The position numbers were made by a program, and so were the translations under genes. A stretch of DNA of 7,632 bases, taken from contig MESS01000127.1 in assembly GCA_001771055.1 (NCBI GenBank), forward strand, positions 1,445-9,076, in the 5' to 3' direction. This stretch comes from Caldithrix sp. RBG_13_44_9 (GTDB lineage: Bacteria; Calditrichota; Calditrichia; RBG-13-44-9). The stretch's first letter is position 1. Each line of letters begins with the position of its first letter. Below, one piece after another: positions 1 through 6,288 of the stretch. The notes below the pieces were generated by a model. The model was not told the DNA's origin. It saw nothing but the letters and a program-made list of their open reading frames with translations, and searched no databases.

Positions 1-478
1 CTTCTTGCCGGCTCCATTCACTGATCACCGGCTGTTGGTTCCGCCAGACATTAACAATCTGATTTTTTTTTAAAGAGAGTTCAAATGAATAGCGGTTCTC
101 GGTTGTTACTTCCAGCGGCTTTTCGCTCTCCGAATCTTTATTGTTCAGCACCGTCCGCAAATCAGCAAAATAAGTTGAATCCTGGACCTGTTGATAGACA
201 GTGTTCTCACTAATATTCTGAAACCGCTGATTGATATGCAGGATCAGTGCCAGCAGCCCCACAAACAGAATCATCTGGGAAGCAGCCAGAATCCTGAAGT
301 GAAATGGCTTCACTTTTTTAACAAACAGCCGGAGATAATATTTTAGATAACAGGAATAACTGCAGAAATAATGATGTGCCAGCTTAAGGCGGCACTGGCT
401 GCAGATAAAATCCTTGCACTGGAAACAACGGGAGCTGCTGATTATCTGCGGATGATTTTTGCAGTTTTTTTCTTCCAT
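1..478 (-). CDS. Zinc-finger (B-box/TRASH-like) single-pass membrane protein, 5' part only
   Basis: The minus strand is open from an ATG at 478 to the window edge: 159 codons with no stop, so the C-terminus lies outside. This is the first possible ATG, because an in-frame stop sits at 500-502. The Shine-Dalgarno is poor (an AGAGAG about 15 nt upstream). The first 45 residues are rich in metal ligands: C6-x2-H9, C18-x2-C21, C26-x2-C29, then H35, H36, C39 and C43. The spacing resembles bacterial B-box zinc fingers, and the last part (HHYFCSYSC) resembles the FCS-x2-C end of TRASH/YHS-type knuckles. Residues 63-81 form one hydrophobic membrane segment preceded by basic residues (KKVK), which suggests a cytoplasmic zinc domain and an external C-terminal part. 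Residues 88-159 are polar, with a beta-rich stretch near 128-150. I do not recognise the full protein. A coding gene is likely; its function is unknown. Confidence 0.8.
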   Translation of the reverse strand, partial: MEEKNCKNHPQIISSSRCFQCKDFICSQCRLKLAHHYFCSYSCYLKYYLRLFVKKVKPFHFRILAASQMILFVGLLALILHINQRFQNISENTVYQQVQDSTYFADLRTVLNNKDSESEKPLEVTTENRYSFELSLKKNQIVNVWRNQQPVISEWSRQE

Positions 479-497
479 CTGGAATAGAAAAGTCTCT

Positions 498-536
498 CTT
501 TATGGATGATTATCGTCCAAAGTCAAAGTAAGTTAA
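498..536 (-). promoter_or_regulatory. Candidate promoter for the zinc-finger membrane protein gene
   Basis: Read on the minus strand, two overlapping sigma-70-like arrangements are visible. One is TTAACT (536-531), 16 nt, then GATAAT (514-509). The other is TTGACT (526-521), 16 nt, then CATAAA (504-499). Either would start transcription a short distance before the ATG at 478. The region is AT-rich, so one or both may be chance matches. Confidence 0.35.
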
Positions 537-554
537 TTAGTCTGAATTATTCAA

Positions 555-693
555 AACCACTAAGTCACAAAGACACAAAGACTATAAAATTAATAGATTA
601 GGTTATCATCAATGCTAAATTATTTTGAAATTGATTTTAATTTTTCTCAACACCCAACTTCAATTTTCTTTGTGTCTGGGAGTCTTCGTGGTT
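555..693. repeat. Large imperfect inverted repeat, REP/MITE-like, CACAAAG type
   Basis: The left arm 555-581 (begins AACCACTAAG, ends GACACAAAGA) matches the reverse complement of the right arm 667-693 (begins AACCACGAAG, ends GACACAAAGA) at 22 of 27 positions, counted by eye. The mismatches cluster in the middle of each arm. The 85-nt centre (582-666) is very AT-rich and has no evident reading frame. From memory, intergenic inverted repeats built on ACCACAAAGACACAAAG-like words recur in many environmental bacterial genomes; I could not check this here. The element lies between two co-directional minus-strand genes and could act as a transcript-end hairpin, a non-autonomous mobile repeat, or both. 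Confidence 0.65.
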
Positions 694-723
694 TAATTTT
701 ATGAATTATGCAAGTTAGAAAGT

Positions 724-737
724 AGCATAATTATGCT
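724..737. repeat. Perfect 14-bp palindrome AGCATAATTATGCT
   Basis: The palindrome lies 33 nt beyond the stop of the HAD phosphatase gene, on its 3' side. As RNA it could form only a short 5-bp stem with an AATT loop and no strong U-tract, so it would be a weak terminator. As DNA it could be a dimeric protein-binding site. No function is assigned. Confidence 0.4.
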
Positions 738-770
738 TTCATTAAATGATCTTATATATTTGCTGAATTA

Positions 771-1421
771 TTACCAAAGTTCAATCTTCCAGCCCTCCTT
801 CTCGGCCAATTTTTTCAGCTTGGCAGTCGGATTGACGGCTATGGCCTTTCCAAATAATACCATATGGTGATAATCGGAATGATGGTTGGCAAAAACCATC
901 GAGTTCTGAAAATCAATCGCATATTTTTTTGACAGCTCTTTAAGGATAAAAGTTTTTCGCTCCCCATAGGGATGCAGGCCGGTTAACTCGCCGGAAAATT
1001 GACTTTCTTTCAGCTCCAGCTCGGCAGCGATGGTAAGATCGGGTTGCAGATAATTGGCCAGCGGATAGGTCAAAAAATCCGGAGAACCGCTCATGATCAG
1101 GATTCGATACCCATTCTGGCGGCAGAGCCGGATCTGTTCTTTCCCGGTGGATGAAATACGGGGCCAGATAAACTGATGGACAAATTGTCTGGCGGCAGAC
1201 TGGATGGGGCGGACCGGCAGGTACTTAAGGTAGTATTTATTATTTTTAAAACCTTCAGCATAATTGGTCAGAATCGTGCGGACGCAGCCGGTCAGAAAAT
1301 AGTAAAAAATGTTTGCAGCCGGAATAGCTCCTTTTCTCAGCATATGGCCGATGAAAGTTTTTTCCATCGAAGAAGGGGGGAACAGGGTTCCGTCTACATC
1401 AAATACCGCCCAGCGACTCAT
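771..1421 (-). CDS. HAD superfamily subfamily IB phosphatase, possible phosphatidylglycerophosphate phosphatase
   Basis: The 216-residue protein is a complete HAD-IB phosphatase. Motif I is DVDGTLF (nucleophile D8, acid/base D10). Motif II is S111 in ILIMSGS, motif III is K156 in GERKTF, and motif IV is FANHHSDYHHM with D183. The end (AVNPTAKLKKLAEKEGW) is typical of HAD-IB enzymes related to SerB and to E. coli PgpC. Residues 20-90 form the helical cap. At the first metal-binding position of motif IV, where an Asp is usual, I see N179, and the loop is rich in His. The ATG lies 3 nt after the stop of the phosphatidyltransferase gene, so the two are probably translated together. That neighbour suggests dephosphorylation of phosphatidylglycerophosphate, as PgpC does. 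Phosphoserine phosphatase or another small-substrate phosphatase remains possible. The fold is certain; the substrate is inferred. Confidence 0.88.
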   Translation of the reverse strand: MSRWAVFDVDGTLFPPSSMEKTFIGHMLRKGAIPAANIFYYFLTGCVRTILTNYAEGFKNNKYYLKYLPVRPIQSAARQFVHQFIWPRISSTGKEQIRLCRQNGYRILIMSGSPDFLTYPLANYLQPDLTIAAELELKESQFSGELTGLHPYGERKTFILKELSKKYAIDFQNSMVFANHHSDYHHMVLFGKAIAVNPTAKLKKLAEKEGWKIELW

Positions 1422-1424
1422 TTT

Positions 1425-2081
1425 TTAATTATCCGCTTTGTAGGAACGTGGTAAATATTTTTCGAATAAATAGGTTCGGCCATCGATCAGTACCGGGATC
1501 CCGCGGATCAGGTTAAAAACTACCATGATCCATACTATAATGGTAGTGATCAGAACAATTTTAGAGAAGGTGTCGGACGGCAGCCAGTTTATATTTTGCC
1601 GGTAAGCCTGCTGGAAAGCCAGAATACTGCCCAGAAGGACGAATGCGATCACTTTTGATGCTCCATATATCGCCCGGCTGAATCGGGAGGCAGTAAGAAA
1701 TCGGGTGATGGAAGATCTCATCATGGTTTTGCTTCCGAAGGGAGTTTTCCCTTCCTTGCTGTAAGCCACGCTGCGCAGGGTATCAACCAGAAAACTGCGG
1801 GTGATGAAAATGATCGGAACCCAGAGATTAACAATTCCCATGGCGGTATAGAAGATCAGATAGATATGTTCGACAATCCGATCCCCGGTGATATCAAACA
1901 GTGCTCCAAAATCGCTGGCTACTCCCAGTTTTCTGGCCACATACCCATCCAGTGAATCCAGATAGATCACCAGGATGGTCAAAACCACTGCCACCAGGCG
2001 CATCAAAAATCCCATTTGAAAAAAGATAATCACCAGAAAAACTAAAAGAATTCTTCCCAGAGTAATGATATTGGCAGCCAT
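1425..2081 (-). CDS. CDP-alcohol phosphatidyltransferase, PgsA-like
   Basis: This membrane enzyme of 218 residues moves a phosphatidyl group from CDP-diacylglycerol to an alcohol. The full family signature D-x2-DG-x2-AR-x8-G-x3-D-x3-D is present at D42, D45, G46, A49, R50, G59, D63 and D67; these Asp residues bind the metal and carry catalysis. The N-terminal NIITLGRI resembles the start of PgsA, and hydrophobic segments lie near residues 7-40, 73-95, 142-157 and 174-193. The length suits PgsA (glycerol-3-phosphate as acceptor) better than the larger phosphatidylserine synthases. The middle part (residues 97-140) is not close to any PgsA I know, so another acceptor such as inositol phosphate is possible. 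The start is supported by AGAAGGAG at 2087-2094, 5 nt before the ATG. The adjacent downstream HAD phosphatase fits a two-step phosphatidylglycerol pathway at the inner membrane. Confidence 0.88.
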   Translation of the reverse strand: MAANIITLGRILLVFLVIIFFQMGFLMRLVAVVLTILVIYLDSLDGYVARKLGVASDFGALFDITGDRIVEHIYLIFYTAMGIVNLWVPIIFITRSFLVDTLRSVAYSKEGKTPFGSKTMMRSSITRFLTASRFSRAIYGASKVIAFVLLGSILAFQQAYRQNINWLPSDTFSKIVLITTIIVWIMVVFNLIRGIPVLIDGRTYLFEKYLPRSYKADN

Positions 2082-2109
2082 GAAAACTCCTTCTGCTTGA
2101 TTTTCATAA

Positions 2110-2139
2110 AATGTAAGGAGAAAAAAGCAGAAAATGCAA
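2110..2139 (-). promoter_or_regulatory. Candidate promoter for the phosphatidyltransferase-phosphatase pair
   Basis: On the minus strand, TTGCAT (2139-2134) is followed after 18 nt by TACATT (2115-2110). Transcription would start near 2103, leaving a leader of about 20 nt that contains the strong Shine-Dalgarno at 2087-2094. The geometry is right, but both boxes deviate from consensus. Confidence 0.42.
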
Positions 2140-2220
2140 TACTTGCTTCGGAAAGAAATAACATGAAGTGAGTTTTAAAATGATTAAATTTCAAACCGGA
2201 TCCTGATGTGAAACAAGATA

Positions 2221-2230
2221 ACCGGCCGGT
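2221..2230 (+). promoter_or_regulatory. Palindrome ACCGGCCGGT abutting the trmB start, no Shine-Dalgarno
   Basis: The ten bases directly before the trmB ATG are a perfect GC-rich palindrome, and no purine-rich ribosome-binding site is present between it and the upstream in-frame stop (TAA at 2219-2221). The ATG is still the best start, because no other start codon lies between that stop and 2231 and the protein aligns well from there. The palindrome may be chance or a protein-binding site. Confidence 0.3.
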
Positions 2231-3178
2231 ATGAAAAATAGTGATATATTAAAATATGAGGTCAATCCCGGAGAATGCGACCGTTTTCCAATCAATTGGG
2301 AAAAGATATTTAAGAGAGCGGCACCGCTGGCGGTAGAGATCGGCTGCGGCAATGGGGAATTTCTGGTCAGCTGGGCACGCTCTTATCCTGATTGGAATTT
2401 TCTTGGGATAGAGCTTTCCCTGGCATCGGGTGAACGGATCCAGTCCCGGATATTTTCTCAACAATTGGAGAATATTCGGATTCTGCGGGATGATGCCCGC
2501 TTTGTCTTACCGGAGCTTTTTGCAGACCAGAGCATCAGCCAGGTAGTGATGAATTTTCCCGATCCCTGGCCCAAAGAGAGACACCGGGACCGCCGGCTGA
2601 TCACCCCTTTTTTCATTGACTCTCTGGGAGGAGTACTGACTCTGGACGGCATTTTCGAATTATCTACCGATCAGGAGTGGTATGCACGGAAAGCACAGCA
2701 ACTTTTCAGCTCCAACTCCCTCTTTACCACCAGGGAAGTAGAGATCAATCCCCATCGCGAGGTCTCTACCAAATATGAGAGAAAGTGGCGGGAACAATAC
2801 CGCACTATTTACCGCTTTCAGACAGTGAAGAGTCGGAATGGACAGATAAAACGATTATTGGAGAATACTATTATGCCGCATGTTTACCTGCAATGTGAAA
2901 TATCACCAGCCCAGATAAAAATGTTAAAAGGTCTGACCCGGATTCAGGACCACCAGGTATGCAAGATCAAAGAGGTATTCAGTTCGCCGGAAGACCAGGC
3001 CTATCTGCTCCGGACGGTTACCTCTGACCGGGATTATGTCCAGAATTTTTTCATTCTGGTAGCCCGTCATGATCAGGGATATATTGTTAAAATAGACAGT
3101 GGTTATCAGCCTTACCGGACTCCAGCGGTCAAAATGGCAGTGCAGGAAGTGGGCAGATTATTACAGGCCACTGCTTAA
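2231..3178 (+). CDS. trmB: tRNA (guanine-N7-)-methyltransferase with C-terminal extension
   Basis: TrmB methylates G46 in the variable loop of tRNAs, using S-adenosylmethionine. The SAM-binding motif VEIGCGNGEF lies at residues 35-44, with the acidic end of the second strand at E61 in GIELS. The NFPDPWPKERHRDRRL block (108-123) is the family hallmark, and the tRNA/substrate motif TKYE is at 180-183. The catalytic domain ends near residue 200, as in ordinary TrmB proteins of roughly 210-240 residues, but this protein continues to 315. The extra part has mixed alpha/beta character (for example YVQNFFILVARHDQGYIVKI at 269-288) and ends in a helix. A long C-terminal extension is also known from TrmB of some thermophiles such as Aquifex. 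The gene stands alone between a divergent pair and the sec operon, with no clear promoter or ribosome-binding site. Confidence 0.93.
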   Translation: MKNSDILKYEVNPGECDRFPINWEKIFKRAAPLAVEIGCGNGEFLVSWARSYPDWNFLGIELSLASGERIQSRIFSQQLENIRILRDDARFVLPELFADQSISQVVMNFPDPWPKERHRDRRLITPFFIDSLGGVLTLDGIFELSTDQEWYARKAQQLFSSNSLFTTREVEINPHREVSTKYERKWREQYRTIYRFQTVKSRNGQIKRLLENTIMPHVYLQCEISPAQIKMLKGLTRIQDHQVCKIKEVFSSPEDQAYLLRTVTSDRDYVQNFFILVARHDQGYIVKIDSGYQPYRTPAVKMAVQEVGRLLQATA

Positions 3179-3259
3179 GTGGTCCAGATCGCCGGGATTA
3201 ATGGGGTGGATTGCTGGATAAATTATGGTTTTCAAGGTGAAAATTTCGACTTCCTAAGT

Positions 3260-3281
3260 GCAAAAATTTCATCATTTTTGC
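3260..3281. other. Short AT-rich hairpin downstream of trmB
   Basis: GCAAAAAT (3260-3267) and ATTTTTGC (3274-3281) form a perfect 8-bp stem with a 6-nt loop. It lies 82 nt past the trmB stop and 24 nt before the -35 box of the sec promoter. It could weakly end the trmB transcript, but no U-tract follows directly, so this is not called a terminator. Confidence 0.4.
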
Positions 3282-3304
3282 CCGGTTCCCAAAATATTTT
3301 TCAA

Positions 3305-3333
3305 TTGACTTTTTTATGGTATTCAAGTATATT
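3305..3333 (+). promoter_or_regulatory. Sigma-70-type promoter for the secD-secF-STAS operon
   Basis: TTGACT (3305-3310) and TATATT (3328-3333) are separated by exactly 17 nt, each box one base from consensus. Transcription would start near 3340, giving a leader of about 63 nt before secD. The rest of the 224-bp gap between trmB and secD (3179-3402) holds only the hairpin at 3260-3281, a short AT palindrome at 3291-3300 and the secD ribosome-binding site GGAGG at 3387-3391. I see no yajC or other small gene in it. Confidence 0.75.
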
Positions 3334-3402
3334 CAACGCTTGCAATTTAATAAATAGTATGATAGATCTTTTATCCAGTCATCAACGGAGGATTGTTAGC
3401 TA

Positions 3403-5280
3403 ATGCGGCGAAATCTAATAGTGAGAGCAGGAATTATTATTTTTGTTACAGCACTTTTTCTCTATCTGCTGTATCCTACAATCAAATTCAACTACCTGAT
3501 GAGTCCTTCTGCCAAGGAAGATCTTAAGATCGAAGATCCAAAAGCCTATGAAAAGTTATTAAGTAATTCAATTAAATTGGGATTGGATTTACAGGGTGGA
3601 ATGCATGTGGTAATGGAAGTGGACGTGGAAGAATTAGCCAAAGTTTTAGCCAGAAATAAAGATGACCGGTTTGAGGAAGCCTGGAAAGAAGCACGTTCCA
3701 TCACCGCTCAGGAAGAGAGAGATTTTCTTACCGTTTTTACTCAGGAATTGGAAAAGAAGGGAACTGATCTTGCGCGATATTATGGAACCAAATCATTAAA
3801 AGAACGTGATGAAATCCTTGATTATTTACGCGGACAAGCTACCGAAGCGGTGAATCGTTCGCTTGAAATTTTAAGGAACCGGGTCGATCAATTTGGAGTG
3901 GCTGAACCCACCATCCAGAAACAGGGCGAAAAGCGGATCATCATTGAACTGGCTGGTATTACTGATCCACAGCGGGTGAGGGGAATTCTTGGACAGACTG
4001 CTCTGCTGGAATTCCGTTTGCTCAAAGAACAGCAGATCACTCAGAATGTGGCTGCCAAAATCAATGAATATATCAAAGGACAGATCTCACCCGGTGATAC
4101 CCTGAAAGAAGAGGAAACCAGGGATACTACGATAATCCGTCCCGAGGATCTGTTTGGTGAAACCACAGCTCCGGCCGATACTGCCAAAAAAGATTCGGCT
4201 GAACTTTCCCGCGAGAAACTGTTCAAAGAAAATCTGTTTTTTGCTTATCCGGGTGATCCCCAGCGCTTGTTAGTCCCGGAAGACAATGAAACCCGTCTTA
4301 AACTGGTCTTACAGACACCCGAAATCCAGAATATTATCCGAACTGAAGCAGGTGAAGCGGAATTCCTGTGGGGAAAACTGGATCCCAACGGAGAATTTTA
4401 TGGTATCTTTTTAGTGGAGAAACAACCGGAGTTAACCGGTGAGACCATCACTGAGGCTTATCCCCAGCCAGGCAGTGGATACGATGCCGGTTCCTTTGGT
4501 AAATTTGAAGTGTCGTTAGCCTTCAACGATGAAGGTGCAAAAACCTTTTCCCGGGTAACCGGGGCCAATCTGAATAAACGGCTGGCCATCGTGCTTGACC
4601 GAAAGGTACATTCTGCTCCGGTAATTCAGGTAAAGATCCGGGATGGACGGGCCAGAATAACCGGTTTGGAAACCATGGAAGAAGCACAGGATCTGGCAGT
4701 AGTATTAAAAGCAGGTGCGCTCCCAGCCCCGGTCAAACTTATGGAAGAAAGGACGGTAGGCCCCTCACTCGGTAAGGATTCTATTCAAAAGGGTATGAAT
4801 TCCGCCTTACTGGGATTTATCGGAGTAACCCTCTGCATCATGCTCTATTATAAATTTTCCGGTTTAATTGCCGATTTAGCCCTCATTTTCAATATTATAA
4901 TTCTATTGGGTGTGATGTCTTATTTCCATGCCACCCTCACTCTGCCGGGCATTGCCGGTATTATTCTGACCATTGGTATGTCAGTGGATGCCAATGTGCT
5001 CATTTATGAACGGATACGCGAGGAACTTGAGAAAGGAAAAACGATCTGGTCAGCAATCGATACCGGTTATTCCCGGGCATTTGTGACCATTCTGGATTCT
5101 AATTTAACCACCGTGATTGCAGGTATTGTACTTTATCAATTCGGCTCAGGACCTATCAGAGGATTTGCCCTGACTCTGATCATTGGCATTGCTGCCAGTA
5201 TGTTTACAGCGATCTTTGTAACTCGTACTGTTTTTGAATTTCTGTTAGAGCGAAAAATCATAAAGAAATTAAGCATCTGA
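3403..5280 (+). CDS. secD: Protein translocase subunit SecD
   Basis: SecD works with SecF at the SecYEG channel, using the proton gradient to pull exported proteins across the inner membrane. The 625-residue length is normal for a stand-alone SecD. One membrane segment lies at residues 8-26, followed by the periplasmic P1 region opening with LGLDLQGGMHVVMEV (59-73). The RNRVDQFGVAEPTIQ block is at 158-172, and the second half of the periplasmic part ends at LKAGALPAPVKL (435-446). Five membrane segments follow from about 465. GMSVDANVLIYERIREEL (525-542) carries D529, equivalent to the conserved Asp of E. coli SecD needed for proton use. Residues 222-275 are a charged, low-hydrophobicity stretch in the variable part of P1. 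GGAGG lies 11 nt before the ATG, a rather wide spacing. secF follows after 35 nt. Confidence 0.97.
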   Translation: MRRNLIVRAGIIIFVTALFLYLLYPTIKFNYLMSPSAKEDLKIEDPKAYEKLLSNSIKLGLDLQGGMHVVMEVDVEELAKVLARNKDDRFEEAWKEARSITAQEERDFLTVFTQELEKKGTDLARYYGTKSLKERDEILDYLRGQATEAVNRSLEILRNRVDQFGVAEPTIQKQGEKRIIIELAGITDPQRVRGILGQTALLEFRLLKEQQITQNVAAKINEYIKGQISPGDTLKEEETRDTTIIRPEDLFGETTAPADTAKKDSAELSREKLFKENLFFAYPGDPQRLLVPEDNETRLKLVLQTPEIQNIIRTEAGEAEFLWGKLDPNGEFYGIFLVEKQPELTGETITEAYPQPGSGYDAGSFGKFEVSLAFNDEGAKTFSRVTGANLNKRLAIVLDRKVHSAPVIQVKIRDGRARITGLETMEEAQDLAVVLKAGALPAPVKLMEERTVGPSLGKDSIQKGMNSALLGFIGVTLCIMLYYKFSGLIADLALIFNIIILLGVMSYFHATLTLPGIAGIILTIGMSVDANVLIYERIREELEKGKTIWSAIDTGYSRAFVTILDSNLTTVIAGIVLYQFGSGPIRGFALTLIIGIAASMFTAIFVTRTVFEFLLERKIIKKLSI

Positions 5281-5315
5281 ACTCAATACTGCTTAACTAA
5301 GGAGATGATCCGCAC

Positions 5316-6242
5316 ATGCGTCTTTTTCATAATGCAAATTATAACTTTATGGGAATCAGAAAGATTTCCTTTACTATTTCAATCTTGTTAATCTTTATCT
5401 CCATTTTATCGTTAATTCTACATGGTGGACCAAAATACAGCGTGGATTTTCACGGTGGCACCTTTATGGAAATTCGATTTGAAGACAAATTAGATCCCGG
5501 AAAACCTTTATCAATTAATATTGGAGAGGTTCGGGATGTTTTTAGCGAATTTAGTTTAGGTAATGCCGAGATTAAACATTATGGTTCTCTGCAGGAAATT
5601 TCTGCCCGGGCTGATGTCACTGAAAACACAGATCAGATTTTTCATAACCTGGTGGATAAGCTTTCCCAGCTGTATCCGGAATATAATGTGATTGAAATGC
5701 GAAAAGAAACGGTAGGTCCCCGGGTAGGAAAAGAATTGGTAGGAAACGCGATAATGGCTGTTTTAATATCAACCATTTTGATGTTGATTTACATCAGACT
5801 GAGATTTAAGGAAATTCGTTTTGGTGTAGGGGCAGTGGTAGCACTCCTGCATAACGTGATATTAACAATAGGAATATTTTCTGTTTTGAATTATGAGATG
5901 TCCATTGCAATTGTTGCTGCGATTCTTACCGTAGTTGGATATTCAATTAATGATACTATCGTCGTTTTTGATCGGATCAGAGAAAACTTAAAAATTCTTA
6001 AAAGACAAACTTTTAATTATTCCGATTTGATTAATCGAAGTATTAATGAAACACTCAGTCGAACCGTCATTACTGGTGGCACCACTATTTTATCGCTGAC
6101 AATTTTATTTTTTTTTGGGGGTGAAGTTTTAAAAGATTTCAGTTTTGCCATGCTCTTCGGAATTATTGTCGGTACCTACTCATCGATATTTATTGCTGCA
6201 CCGATCCTGTTGGAATTTGAGCGCATAAAGAAAATTGATTGA
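5316..6242 (+). CDS. secF: Protein translocase subunit SecF
   Basis: This 308-residue partner of SecD has the expected family length. It has a membrane segment at 18-36, a periplasmic domain opening with the YSVDFHGGTFMEI motif (41-53), and the ETVGPRVGKEL motif (131-141) leading into five membrane segments. GYSINDTIVVFDRIREN (208-224), with D213, is the conserved proton-pathway helix, and SRTVITGGTTIL (248-259) is the last family block. AAGGAG (5299-5304) precedes the ATG by 11 nt, the same wide spacing as in secD. By eye the codons are more AT-rich than in trmB or purA (many ATT, TTA, TTT, AAT), but the protein motifs are normal. A run of nine T followed by five G lies near 6108-6121, encoding FFFGG; the frame is intact. 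Confidence 0.97.
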   Translation: MRLFHNANYNFMGIRKISFTISILLIFISILSLILHGGPKYSVDFHGGTFMEIRFEDKLDPGKPLSINIGEVRDVFSEFSLGNAEIKHYGSLQEISARADVTENTDQIFHNLVDKLSQLYPEYNVIEMRKETVGPRVGKELVGNAIMAVLISTILMLIYIRLRFKEIRFGVGAVVALLHNVILTIGIFSVLNYEMSIAIVAAILTVVGYSINDTIVVFDRIRENLKILKRQTFNYSDLINRSINETLSRTVITGGTTILSLTILFFFGGEVLKDFSFAMLFGIIVGTYSSIFIAAPILLEFERIKKID

Positions 6243-6288
6243 GATTAAGATAAAAATATTTAGTCTTTAAAGAAAATAGGGCCGGATC

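Noticed and set aside
541..710. CRISPR array or tRNA in the repeat-containing gap
   Set aside because: There are only two repeat copies and they face each other, so this is not an array. I see no cloverleaf or T-loop sequence.
1176..1454. A plus-strand frame of 92 codons antisense to the HAD phosphatase
   Set aside because: The minus strand encodes all the HAD motifs; the plus-strand translation has no domain character and no ribosome-binding site.
3179..3403. An open frame of 74 codons between trmB and secD that would start with GTG
   Set aside because: It has no ribosome-binding site, begins immediately after the trmB stop, resembles no protein I know, and runs through the hairpin, the promoter boxes and the secD Shine-Dalgarno. 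It is better read as non-coding leader and promoter DNA.
4066..4227. The charged low-complexity stretch in SecD (residues 222-275) as an inserted new domain
   Set aside because: The total length of 625 residues is normal for SecD, and this part of the periplasmic region varies widely in the family.
5316..6242. secF as a horizontally acquired gene because of its AT-rich codons
   Set aside because: It sits in the normal place after secD, has all family motifs, and its hydrophobic segments alone favour ATT, TTA and TTT codons.
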